This document shows, in pieces, positions 50,101-62,100 of a stretch of 64,000 nt of DNA. A model generated the notes under the pieces. The model was not told the origin of the DNA. It did no database searches and saw nothing but the letters and a program-made list of their open reading frames with translations. Origin of the DNA: Todiramphus chloris collaris (Eukaryota; Chordata; Aves; Coraciiformes; Alcedinidae); the NCBI GenBank assembly GCA_025345505.1, contig JANVCC010000077.1, positions 6,801,669 through 6,865,668 of the forward strand. The letters are read 5' to 3'. The translations under genes and the position numbers were made by a program. Position 1 is the stretch's first letter; every line of letters begins with the position of its first letter.

Positions 50101-53100
50101 CTGAGGCATTTCCTGACTTATTCTAGCATGGAGCTGAGAGTTCTTGAAAGGAGACGGCACCAGACTGAAGTGAAGCTTTTGTGATTTATTTGGAGACTGC
50201 CGGTCTGGCTCTGTGAATCCCATCCAAAGAGCTTTTTGAATTCTACTCAGAAGCTAAATTTCTTATGACTTTCTTTCATACAAGCCAATGGCTGGTTATA
50301 GCAAAGAAACCTTCTTGTGCAGCTCCTGAGAAGAGGCAGCGGGTAAAATCCAGATCTCCTTCACCTTCGGAAAATCCTCATTCGAGTACTTCAGCAAGAA
50401 ACTGAATTTAATGAGCTTTGGTGCAGAGACTTTTTATTAACTTTTTCTAATCCTCAGGGCTCACATGGGCTCAGCTTACTGAGTTCATCGAGATTTAGTC
50501 ATCAAACTGCCTATGAACAATATCCCATCATGAACAGCACTTTTCACTGAAGCATCTGACAGCCCCTGACATCTGATCAGGAAAAGGCAGATTTGGACAC
50601 GCTATGAACACATAGTCATTCAATATGCTTTAAAATGATGGAGTGCAAACAAGGAAGTACCTAAAGAAAGAAGTTCAAAGCAGAAGGACCTGGCAGGTAC
50701 TGAATTAAAAAACTTTCGATGAAAATCAGAGGATAGATGGAAAATAATGAGCATGAGCATGATCAAATGCTTTTCCAGAATAAGCAAACCAGGTGCTAAA
50801 GCAAAGAATGGATGTTCAGAAAGGAAATGGGATGTGTTTGTGTCAACATGGCCAAAAGACAACATGATGCTTCCAAGAAAAGGCTAGCACTTATAGCTTG
50901 GTTCCCCTTGCTTGCTCTCATGGAAATAAAAGCAGCCCTAAAAGGCAGTCACAGAAAGTGATTTATAGCACAGCTCCTTGGACAGAATTAGAAGACAGCT
51001 GGAAATGTCTCCTCTGATACAGCGGCTTAATTATCACTGGGTCTGGAACATGTTCACTGTTAGCTGGGCTCTCTCTGGTATCAAGTATCCAGTCGGGGGT
51101 GGCACACTACAGACCTCTCATGTTGTACAGATGGAGAACTATAAAGAAAAGAAGAGGGAGACTCGTGCCCATACAGGATTTGATATAAACAAATGTTTAG
51201 CCTTCCAGCTACAAAAAGAGATCACTTGTTGTAGGCAGGGATCAAAGCTGTGGTCTAGGTTGCCCTCAGTTTTCACAAGGGATAAAAGGCTTTTTTGCCC
51301 AGTGTGTTATAGCAAGGTCTTAGCCTGGTGATGACGGGGTGAGGAACATAGGTGGTTGATGTGAGGCTTGAGTTTGTTGCATCAGGTGGCCAGCGGCAGG
51401 GGCTGATGTGCCTGGGTAGCCTCAGTCTCTGTGTGTGAGAGGTAGACAGGGAGCTGGGTCTGATTTAACCTTGTTTTGCTCACAATAGAATAATTCCTGC
51501 CTCAGCCTGACAGAGATGATAATTTTATATATAATTTTGATGACATTTTATGATACATAGAGCATGGATCCCAGTCTTGAGTAGGCATTTCAAAATCCGG
51601 TAAAGTTAAGTCTTGAAATCAGAGGGCAGTCCCTGCTCACTAGCAAGCAGTAAGAACTAGAGTAAATATGCAGCCCATAGAAACAATCACACCCTGTCCT
51701 TCCCCTCATAGACCTCTGTGTGTGTTTAGTGCTCCCTCTTTATTTCCTTCTGCATTATTTTCAGCCTCTGCAATGAGAGGCTCCTTCCCAGTTTGCATCC
51801 AGCGTGCCATCACCAGAGAGACCCGAGTACTGTGCAGACACTGGCCATAACCCTGCCTGCCTGCAGTGAGCATCTCTTCTTCTGGGTGCACTCTGCTGCC
51901 AGGGGGACCTCTCTCTGCCCTCTCTGGGGCTCTGTGCTGGTGTGCAGCGTACCTCTCAGACAGACAGCTCCAATGTCTCCCCAGGCTCAGCAGGGCAGTT
52001 AGCTTAAGGAGCTTAATCTTAGGTTAAGGAGGTATCTGACAGTCAGCAAATCTTATCTTTAATAAACTCACAAGAAACAAATCTCAGGATTTCTAAAGCA
52101 TCTTTGGCTAAAGCTGTTCTTGAACAAGCTGTATCTTATTTCTGAAGAGTATTGCATTCAGGATTGCTTTTCCGTGGGGTTTATTGCACAGCTGCAAGGC
52201 TTAATGCCTACCATTCCCTAACACTTAGCAGCAGCCCTTTTTACCTGCTGATTTATGTCACCGTTGGCATGTGTCACTGCCCCTTTGGCACCCAAGTCCT
52301 GGCATGGGTTTAGTACTTTGCTACTGAGAGAATTGCTGAGTGTTGAACTAATTGCTTTCTACCTCAGAAACATTTCCTTCTTCAGGGCAGAATTCAGGGG
52401 CTGACAAAATAATGGAGATAGCTTGTTCCTTGCCCTCCCAGAAACTGCTTTACTACAGGATGGACAAATGACTATTGGTAGAAAATCAAATTAACCTGCA
52501 GATCAACCAGGGAGAAAAAGGCAAGGACTTTCTGCATGCTACTGGACTGTAGAGTGTCACTTACAAGCTGGGACACATAGTTCCCTGCCTTAGCTCTTGG
52601 TCTCAGAACAGCAGAAAATCCCATGGAGGGTAACCTGTGGAGGGTAAGGTGTGATACATGACAAGAATTCATAGCATGTTTCTGCATCAAGAGTAAGGAA
52701 AACACTTTGAGATGCTGGTCTTGGTTCATTTGGCCCACCTGTACTGTGCTTCTGACTGGAATACCAGAGGTGGTTGTAAACCAGCTTTTCCAGATAACTC
52801 TTAAAGAAGTGACAGCAATTTTCAAATGGAAATCCAGAAGCAATTGAGACATTTGTTGAAGTTGTAAATAAAATCTAAATATAGGAGAGCTCTGATTCCT
52901 GCTGCAAGAAACACTCTGCTGTGTGTTAGAATTCTGTCTTCTGGGGACCACTCCAGAGGGGTGGAGCGGAGGGACGTAAGGGGTGAGTACATGGGACCTG
53001 TGGATAGGAAGATGACAAGAAAGGCAGAATTAGACATCTCTGTGGATGTGTTTTGTGGCAACAGGTAGAAATATGCTAAGTTCCTGTTACCAGAGGGTAG

Positions 53101-56100
53101 CAATTTGAAAATCAAATGGTAAATTCAGCAGCAGAAGAACTTTGATTTCTGCTTTTCTGATTTTATCTCCCCCCATCGTAGAGGTGGGAGCACAGAGACA
53201 GGTCGGGCTCTGAAGTACATTCTCCGCAAGGGTTTCCCTGGTGGCAGAAACTCGAGTGTCCCTGAAGTCCTGATCATCATTTCGGATGGGAAGTCCCAGG
53301 GCAGCACTGCAGCGCCTGCAGTGCAGGTGAAGGAGAGGCACGTCGTGGTTTTCGCAGTGGGAATCAAGTTTCCAAGGTAGGAAAGTTTGCACAGTGTGGG
53401 AAATAGAAGCCCAGCCAGCCAAATGGCAAGTCCTGGTGAGTAACAGATGACCTTGTGCTAGATAGGAATTCTGGAAAAAGAAGAGGGGAATTTGCAGGGT
53501 AACACAGGCATGGAGAAAACACTAACTTGGTGGGTGGTGTAGAAATAGGACCAGAGCGAGCGAAGGAAGCTCTTCCACTGAGTAGAGCTCTGCTACTGTC
53601 TGAGACTAAACACGCCAGAGTCTTGAAAACTGTTTGAAGGGTGTCATGGTTTTGCATCAGCTCTGCATTTGCTGCACTGGCTTTGTTTTGATACTCAGTT
53701 CTTCAGACTAGGTGGTTAAAGCCCAGCTTTGCTCGGTAGGTGGGAGGAGCTGCACGTGCTGGCTAGCGAGCCCACTGAGCAGCATGTCCTCTTTGCTGGA
53801 GATGCCAACGATGCTGCCAACGGCCTGTACAGCACCCTCGCCAGCTCTGTCTGCAGCACCACTGCTCCAGGTAACCCCTGTCCTGCCTCTGCTTTCACGC
53901 TCGGGCTTTGAGCTTGGACCGTGTCACTGAGTCAGAAAGATGAGGTGGCGTCAGAAAGCATTCGGGGGAATCAGTGTTGCACTTTGAGGTAACGTGCTTC
54001 TGGTGCCCAGATTGGATGGCATGCTTGCCAGCTACCTCTCCTAATACCTGCAAGCTGCAGGGTTCTAAATCTTTCCATGTCGTGGTTCATCTCTGAAAAT
54101 AGGAATGTTGGTCCTTGCTCATGTCATGAGGGACAGAGGGATAAATGCAATCAGCTGTGTGTTAAGGGGCTTGCAAGAGATAGAAAAGGTAGAACTGGAG
54201 CGGTCCAGATGTAGAAGAAAATTAAATACATGAATGATGAAGGCACCAGAGGGGCTGAAAAGTTGTCTTTGAACCCTGAACTCAGAGCAAGTTTTATAGC
54301 AAGGCAAAGGAGGCTGAAGAGTGAGCACCCCAGAACATGGGGTAGGCTGATGAGCTTGTCAGCAGAATATTTCTTTTCTGGGATCTCGTGGAAGCACTTT
54401 GAAGCACTGCCCTGTGTGCTGTTGGTAGGCAGATGAGGAAGACTAACCCATTTCATAGCGGTGTTCCACTCCCACACAGGCTTTGTATTTTTAGGCAATT
54501 GATCCTAGTTTGCATTTGTTCTTTGCCACAGGCTGCAAAGTTGAATCCCACCCTTGTGAACGCAGGACCCTGGAGACTGTGAAAGAGCTAGCTGGAAGCT
54601 ATGTGTGTTGGAAAGGCTCAAAGCAGCCAAACGCAGTGCGGGCTTCTCTGTGCCCTTTCTACAGGTGAGTTGGACACCTGCATCTCTGGAAGTGAGTGGG
54701 GCTGAGAGAAGATGAGAGATACAGTAATAAGGCTTTTTTAGACCATGACTCTCTGCTGGGGTGAAGTTCCCTCAGAAGACTGATGCAAACATGGTCTCTA
54801 GACCTAGGAAGACTCTCCCTGCTCTGACCGTTGGCTGATCTGAGAAGCAAAGGGTAAGAGGAGAAGCTGAGACGAAGGAGATGATTAGCCCAAGAGTGCC
54901 TTAAATATCAATGGAATTGAGATTGATTTCCTACCTGCTGAATCCAGATTCTTTGAAGTTTACACCTCTGTGCTGACTCTGTGCTACAGAGGGTTCCTAG
55001 GTCTGGCTCCCCGTGCTGCTGCTAGTTCTGATTTCCTCCATGCAAGCTTTCTTCCTTTCAGAGAAGCCCCTTTTTCCTTTGCTCGGCTGCCCTGAGGGGC
55101 TTGGGAGTCACTGCCCTGTGGAGAGACTGGAGTCACTGGCAGAAAATACCCCCCAGTCACAGTGGGACAGTGCCTAAACTGGGATGCACACAGCTGCAGT
55201 GTCAGGTCGATGGCAGTGAGCTGTACGAGGGCAATGTCCTCTTGCCTGGGGAGAGGAGACTGGAGCTGAAAACCCATAAAACATGTCAGGTCCTTCAAAT
55301 AATATTGTCACTGCAGCCAGTACAGCAGGAGAAATGCTTTAAAAATGAGCTGTGAAGGGACAGGCACCTTCATGCTCTCTTTGCTGATAAAAAGAGCTGA
55401 CTGAAAGTGGTGGCGTACCGAAATTGATAGGGATTGGTTTTCCTTTCAAGAGGTGCTTCGTGTGTTTGTTTGAACACCAGGCAGATTCATGTTTGGAAAT
55501 CACCCCAAACCTGGGCTGTGCACTGGTGGCCTGCTGCACTGATATACTGGGGGATGAATGTTTCAGACCTGTCCTAATGGCTGTGAGCATTTCTAGATGC
55601 TTGTATTTCAGAGTCACCGTGGGAAAGCAGAGCAGCTTGTGGCTTGCTTGTGGCATCCCAAAAGTGATGGTTTTGGCCACAGTTGCCAGGAGTTTGAGCA
55701 GTCCTAATGCAGAGCACTGGAAGATTAATGTCATGATGAAGCTGCAAGTATTAGAGGAATAGAAACCAGATATACAGGGATGGAAGTTTAAAGCAGAAAT
55801 CTCATTGTCAGGAACAAACATTAGCTGACTTCTTATTTGTGACAATTAATACACTTCTACTCTAGGGTGTGGGGTTTTTTCATATCATCTTAGGGCAGGG
55901 AAATGATGGATGAAATTGAGAAGTCCCATTGAGAGGCACAGCTGAGGTCTGAGTGTTTCTTCCCAGTCCAAACCTTGCTTGTCTAGTAGTTACAGTGGGT
56001 AAGTTAGATGCCAGAATTACTAATGAATAAAAAATTCTCACTGCTGTAAAACATTCTTTTCATTCCAATTTAAAGCAAAAAGTTTAACATCTTTTCTGTA

Positions 56101-59100
56101 ACAACTAAAAAAAAAAGAAATCATTTTGAACTGTAAAAATGCCTCTATAATCTTTAAATATAAAGTGTTAAAATAGAATTCAAAACCAGAAAGTAGATTT
56201 GATGAAATGATTTTTGTTTTTCTCTTCTGCCACCCACTTAGAATGGACATTTTCTTTTTTTGAGAAATTATTTTTTTCAAAGGAAAACTAGTTCTATTTA
56301 AAACTCAGTAAGGTCAACCTTGAAGATGCCTTGTCAGTCTTTACATTCATTATAGGTTAGATTCTTCCTGTTTCAGGTGGAAGAGAGTCTTGATAAAACA
56401 CCCATCCAGATGCTTGTGAACTGTATGTCCAGGTAGGACCTAGCCTTTTAAAAATATATGTTTACAAAGCAGGAAAGGTAATAACTAAAGAATGAAAAGA
56501 TGGGGTTCTACTTTCATTCTAAAAATTTTGTTCTGAGTTAGAGTTTGTGATCTTTAGCAAGAAGTTGATAACCTATGTCCAGTTGTTTGGGGCTTTTTTC
56601 TCATGGTTATCTATGACTGGAGTTCTTTTGGATTAATAGATCTCCCTGTCAGATCTCCTTCTACTTGAGGAGCCAGTTAATGCTCATCTGCTTGTGTTCT
56701 TAGGGCAGAGCTTGCATTGCTTCCCAGTGCTTGCGGGGAGTCGCTGCTCTCCAGCTAGGGGAGAACACAGTGAGATGCCTCCACTCATTTACTGGGTACC
56801 CTGAACATCATCAGTTTATCAGGCAACCTGGTGGTTGCTGATTGCTGGCCTGCTTTTGTCCTTGAGTTCTGCCTTTAACCCCATCCTTTTGCTGCTTCAG
56901 ATGACAGTGGCTTTATATATTTATTTATTTTTAATACAACCCTGTCCAAGCAGCAGGCCAGACTCTGATCCCTTCATTGCTGGAGTAAATCTGGAAGGGC
57001 TGCATGACCTCTAGCAGTTCAGTACTTACACAAATGTAGCTTCACTGGTGTTGCTCCAGAGGCAATGAAGAGAGGTCACAGCCTGGTTTGCTGTCTTCAC
57101 CGCTGCCTATAAACAAAACTGCCATCGAGGCGCGGGTGCCTGTGGCCCTGCACTACCTCAGACTCTGCAGCAAGAGGGCCAGAGCTGGGACCTCTTTTCC
57201 CTGGCACAGGATGGGAAGGGGCAGACTCCTGCTCACTCCCTGTCTTTCCCTCCCCTGGTCCTGTTTAGACCCCTGTGACTCCCAGCCGTGCCAGAACGGT
57301 GGCACGTGTGTGCCAGAGCAACTGCACAAATACCACTGCCTCTGCCCGGTGGGGTACGGAGGAGACATCCACTGCGGTAGGTGTGAGCCTGTGCTCTCGT
57401 TCCTTCCTTCTTGGCTGTGTCCTGCCTTTGCACTGCCCGTTGCATGGCTATAGGGACAACTGGGGTTGGGCTGCAGCCTTTGGGCTTTTCTCTGGGAGAA
57501 AAAAGGCTGAGTTTTCTCTCATGCTGGTTATGACTCTGTCAGGCCCAGTGACTGGGTCTTGCTGCTCAGAAACCTGGTGGATGTGGAGAGCATCAGTAGT
57601 GACAGCCTCACCCTGGCGTGGCTGCCTTTGTTTCCTAAGGCAGGTGCCATGTGAGCAGGAGAATAGAGTAACTGGGAGAGACACATAGGTATGCTTGTTG
57701 GTCCTCTCCCTGTATGCACGGGCCCACGAGAAAGTCCTGATTTTGAAGGTTCAGTGTAAGAAACTGGAGAGAGTCCTGATCTTCAGAAAATGCTTTGTAC
57801 TTCCCTCAGAATCAAGACTCCTACTTTAAAGTATTTCAGGGTGTTACAGATGCGGGTCTGGTGCTTGGACTCTCTCCTGTCTCAATGTTACACTGAAACT
57901 CTGAGCACCCCAGAGTACTAAGAGAGTAGGGTTGTCATTTCTAATTTGAAGTTTGCTGTCCAAAGGTTCAGGAATCCCCCCAGACTCCCATAGATATTTC
58001 CTGCCTCTGAAGGCTTATGTGGCATCCAACTGAAATAAAATGCATTCCTGGCACAGTTGTTCTCCAGCTCATGCTATGCCTGGCAACCCGTTCAGGTCAC
58101 TGTATCCAGTGTCCCTCCTCCACACCACAGGGCTTCTGGCAGGCCCCAGCTGAGCTGCCTGACGTGCTTGTCTTGTTGCCCTGCACGTGACAGATTGCTG
58201 TCTCCCTTTTCAGCGACAAAGCTGAGCCTTGAGTGCAGTGTGGATCTCCTTTTCCTGATAGACAGCTCGGCGGGGGTCACGCTGGAAGGGTTCCTGCGCT
58301 ACAAAGCCTTCCTCAAGAGGTTCCTGCAAGCAGTGATGGGCCAGGACTCGCTCATGAATGTGGGGGTGGCCCAGTACAGTAACAATGTCAGGATACCCAT
58401 TGCAGTGGGCCAACACAAGGATGCATTCAGTCTCATGAAGAGCATTGATGCTTTGAATTTCAGCGGAGGAGGAGCCCTGACAGGCAGAGCCCTGCAGTAC
58501 GTTGCACAGCATGGTTTTAGGAGCACCGCGGGCTTTGCAGATGTGCAGGATAACCTCCCGCGGGTGGTTGTCTTGCTCACTGACTCCAAGTCCCAGGATC
58601 CAGTGGCAGAAGCTGCTAAGTATGCAAGGGACCAAGATCTCTTCTTGATTGGTGTAGGCAGCAGCTTCATGAGAGCAGAGCTGACTAAGGTGACTGGCAG
58701 TCCAAAGCAGACAGTTGTCTACTCAGACCCCCAGGACCTGTTCAACAAGATCCCAGAGCTGCAGAGAAGAATTTGCAGTGTGGATAATCCTGAGGGTAAG
58801 ACTGATATGAGCATTGTGGGACAAGCTTGTCAGACCATGAGGAGGTCTTCTGAACTCCGCTGGGGAGGAAGGGAGGACAGAAAGATGAATGTCGTTTTCT
58901 TCGTGTTAGTTATGGGTCCAGGGACTAACCTTCCACCACTGCTTTTTATGATGGATCTCTATCTACTGGTGCAAAAGGATTGTAGATGACCCTTCATAGT
59001 TCGGGGTCAGCAGTGATTAATTTTACCCCCCACCTCCCCCCACTGCTATGTTTGGTCAGAAAGGAGTACATCTATATTCTGAATAATGCCACGTTTGCAC

Positions 59101-62100
59101 TCTTCCATCCAGGCTGCCAGGCACAGTCTCTTGATGTGGCGTTTGCAGTGGATGCTTCCTCTGGAGCTGGCCTAGAGAATTTTCTGCGGCTGAGGGGCTT
59201 TGTGAGGAGCAGCTGTTTGCACTTCAGCATCAACCGGGATATCACCCAACTTGCCCTTGTGATCTATGGCAGCAAAGCTCACACTGTGTTCGCTTTGGAC
59301 ACCCACACGAGCAATTCAGCTCTCCTCCAAGCCATTGACCAGGCGCCTTTCCTCGGGGACTCGGCCTCTGCTGGCAGCGCCTTGCTGCATATTTATGGTG
59401 ATGTGATGACAGTGCAGAAAGGAGCAAGACCTGGTGTCAACAAGGTGGTGGTGATGCTCACCAGTGGAGGTGGCATGGAGGATGCAGCCGCCCCAGCTCA
59501 GCAGCTGAGGCACAACGGCATCTTGGTGTTCGTGGTTGCCATTGGGGAGGCACAGAGAGACATGCTGCTGAGGGTTGCTGGCTCTCCCGACTACCTGGTC
59601 CACATCTCCTCTTATGAAGACCTGCAGTATTACCAAGACCTTATCATTGAAAGAATCTGTGAAGGTAAGAGAATATCCCATCCTCATTAAAGAGCGTGGT
59701 ACCACCAGCCATTGTTACCATAGGTTTTCTGATGCCTTACTGAGTGAGCTCCGTACTTTCTTTTGCATTTTACAGATAGAAAAACTATGCACAGGGATCT
59801 GAAGACTTTCCAAAGCAACCCTCTGGGAATTGGAACCAATTTTCCTAAGATTCAGTCCAGTGGGTGGAATTGAGTTTAGCTTGATTGACTCTTTCAAGCC
59901 CTGACAGGTCTAGGGTCTGATTTTTCTGAAAGAGAAAGAAGTTTGCTCTTTTTCTGATACTGCTTTAAAGCTGTAGAATTTGCTGTGTGTTACTGTACCC
60001 TCTGCAGTGTTGCTGGCAGGTCTTAATGGGACATGTTTCTGCAGCCAGCAGTGTTGGTTCCAAGTAGGGTCTCTGCTGTGTTCAAAAGGTTTGTGCCCAG
60101 GTATTTGCAAAGCAGTGTGTCTAAAACCTCATCACTCCTATTCCTCCTTAGTGTTCCACTACTGAAGTTATCATGTAAGCCCTCAAGATTTTATTTGTGT
60201 TGCACAAGGTTCAGTCCTAAAATCATAATCTGCCCATTTTGAGGCTTTCAGACAACTTGTGATTCATTTTGTTTGCAGGATCAAATCCTTATCTCCAAAG
60301 CAGGAGGGAGGAATTTTCAAACATTCATGTAAAAGCTCACGTTTGTGTAAAAAAGCAAAAAGTGCTCCTTCTTCAAAACTTTTAAGTCCTGAGGGGCTGT
60401 CCCAAACTGGTAAAAAAATCAACGCTGATACCAGGTTTGAAACGATTGTGTGCTGAATGTAATGCCTGTGTTTGATGGAAATCAGCTTTTTGGAAAGAAC
60501 AGCCTTGGTTTGCAGATGTTAGCGGTGGCAAAAGTGCATCTAGTTAAAATGCCTTGCCTTGTTTCTCGTTCAAGTTTAACATCTAGCTATTTGCTTTTGC
60601 TATGTTTTAACCTGTTTGTAAGATCAAATGAAGAAGCACGTTGAGCTTCAGCACAATCAAAGCTCCTTTTCATCTCTGGGTAATGCCTGTGGCTCCTTCA
60701 GGGTTAGAAAGAACTACAGCTCCATCTCTTTGGGGGTGAGGAGCTGTTCTCCTGGCAAGCTCTGCAGACGGTTTCTATGTACCTGGAGCTTTTCAGTGTG
60801 CTCCTGTTGCAGTGGTATTTTCAGCTGTGTTATTATAAAAACAATCTACTGTACCATGAAATTAACTACAGCGCCACAGATGAAGGGGAAGAGATGGCAA
60901 GGTTCAATGAGTCAGGGTAATAACATATAATTTCCTGGAACTGAATTTCTGCTCTCATTTCATGTGCAGATAATCGCTGTTTGTACTGGATAGGCTGGGA
61001 CCAAGGGCAATGTAAAGATAAGCCCTTCATTCAGTTTTGTACTCTCAAGTCCAAGACTTAATAACAGAATCATTGTCTGTGAAAGAACTTTAAAAAATTT
61101 GAGTCATGATAAAAGTATTTGAGAAACAGACCCTGTCTCTGGACACCTGGAATATCATATTTATTCTGAGGCTTGGCTGAGAAAAGACCAGAAAAAAAAT
61201 GATCCAGCATCTAGGAGAAAAGATCTGGAGCATTAAACATATATGAATCTGATTAATGGAAGTACAAGCTCTTGGGATCATCAAAGGGTATAATTCCTGA
61301 AGTGCAAGAAGTTTTTTTAAGAGGCTCCTGTGTTAGAAGTAGGCTTGTGTTCAGAGAAGTGGTGTCTGGGTGGAACAGCAGGACTCCCCCAGACAGGGAC
61401 AGCAAGGTTATGCTGTGGAGCAGCCGTGGAGGGAAGTGGTGGATGCACGACATGTGGAACAGAACACCATGGAACAGCTCTCTGGGGAGAAGCTAGCACA
61501 TGGAGGATGAATGGTGTGTCCAAGAGATCCAGCTTTCATTGCCAATGGCTCTACCAACCTACAGAGAAAGCAAAAGTATCCATCTCTGGGGATAACTGTC
61601 AGGCGGAACCCCATCTTAGATGTCCCATGATGACAAAATTGTTGTTGAACCCAGCATGGATCCATATAAAATCAACAGGAGCTAAAGATCGAGATGTCTC
61701 AGATCGAGGATTTGACTGTCAAAAAACCTGAACTTCAGTGATAACTTTGCTGGTCACAGGTGTATATTGAGAGTTGATGTGCACCTCTACAGGGAGAAGG
61801 AGCACAACGTGTGGACAGCTGTAGTAACCTTTCCTTTTTCCCTTTTTCCTACTCTATGCTTTTTCTACCATGAGGCAAAGGGCAAGACCAGCAGCTCCAG
61901 ACTTTACACCAGTTAGTTGTTGAGCAAAGGAATTTCACACCCTTACCAACATTGTGGTGGTGTTGCCAGCAGACTGGAAGCAAATCCCTCTGGGATGCTG
62001 CTACTTAACCTACTGTATCCACAGCAAGGCAGCGTGAAACACAGCCAGCCCTGCTGACAGCTGGGCTCTGCTGTGTCGTGAGGGTTGGGACAGCCATCAC

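Noticed and set aside
56417..56419. Selenocysteine or programmed readthrough as explanation of the VWA2 TGA
   Set aside because: The position aligns with Arg in human as I recall, the next bases are ACT and not the favoured CTA, and VWA2 is not known as a selenoprotein; a C-to-T change is simpler.
58057..58989. Single 310-codon open frame as an intact gene
   Set aside because: Only 58214-58795 is the VWA exon; both ends are intron read-through past a clear AG acceptor and GT donor.
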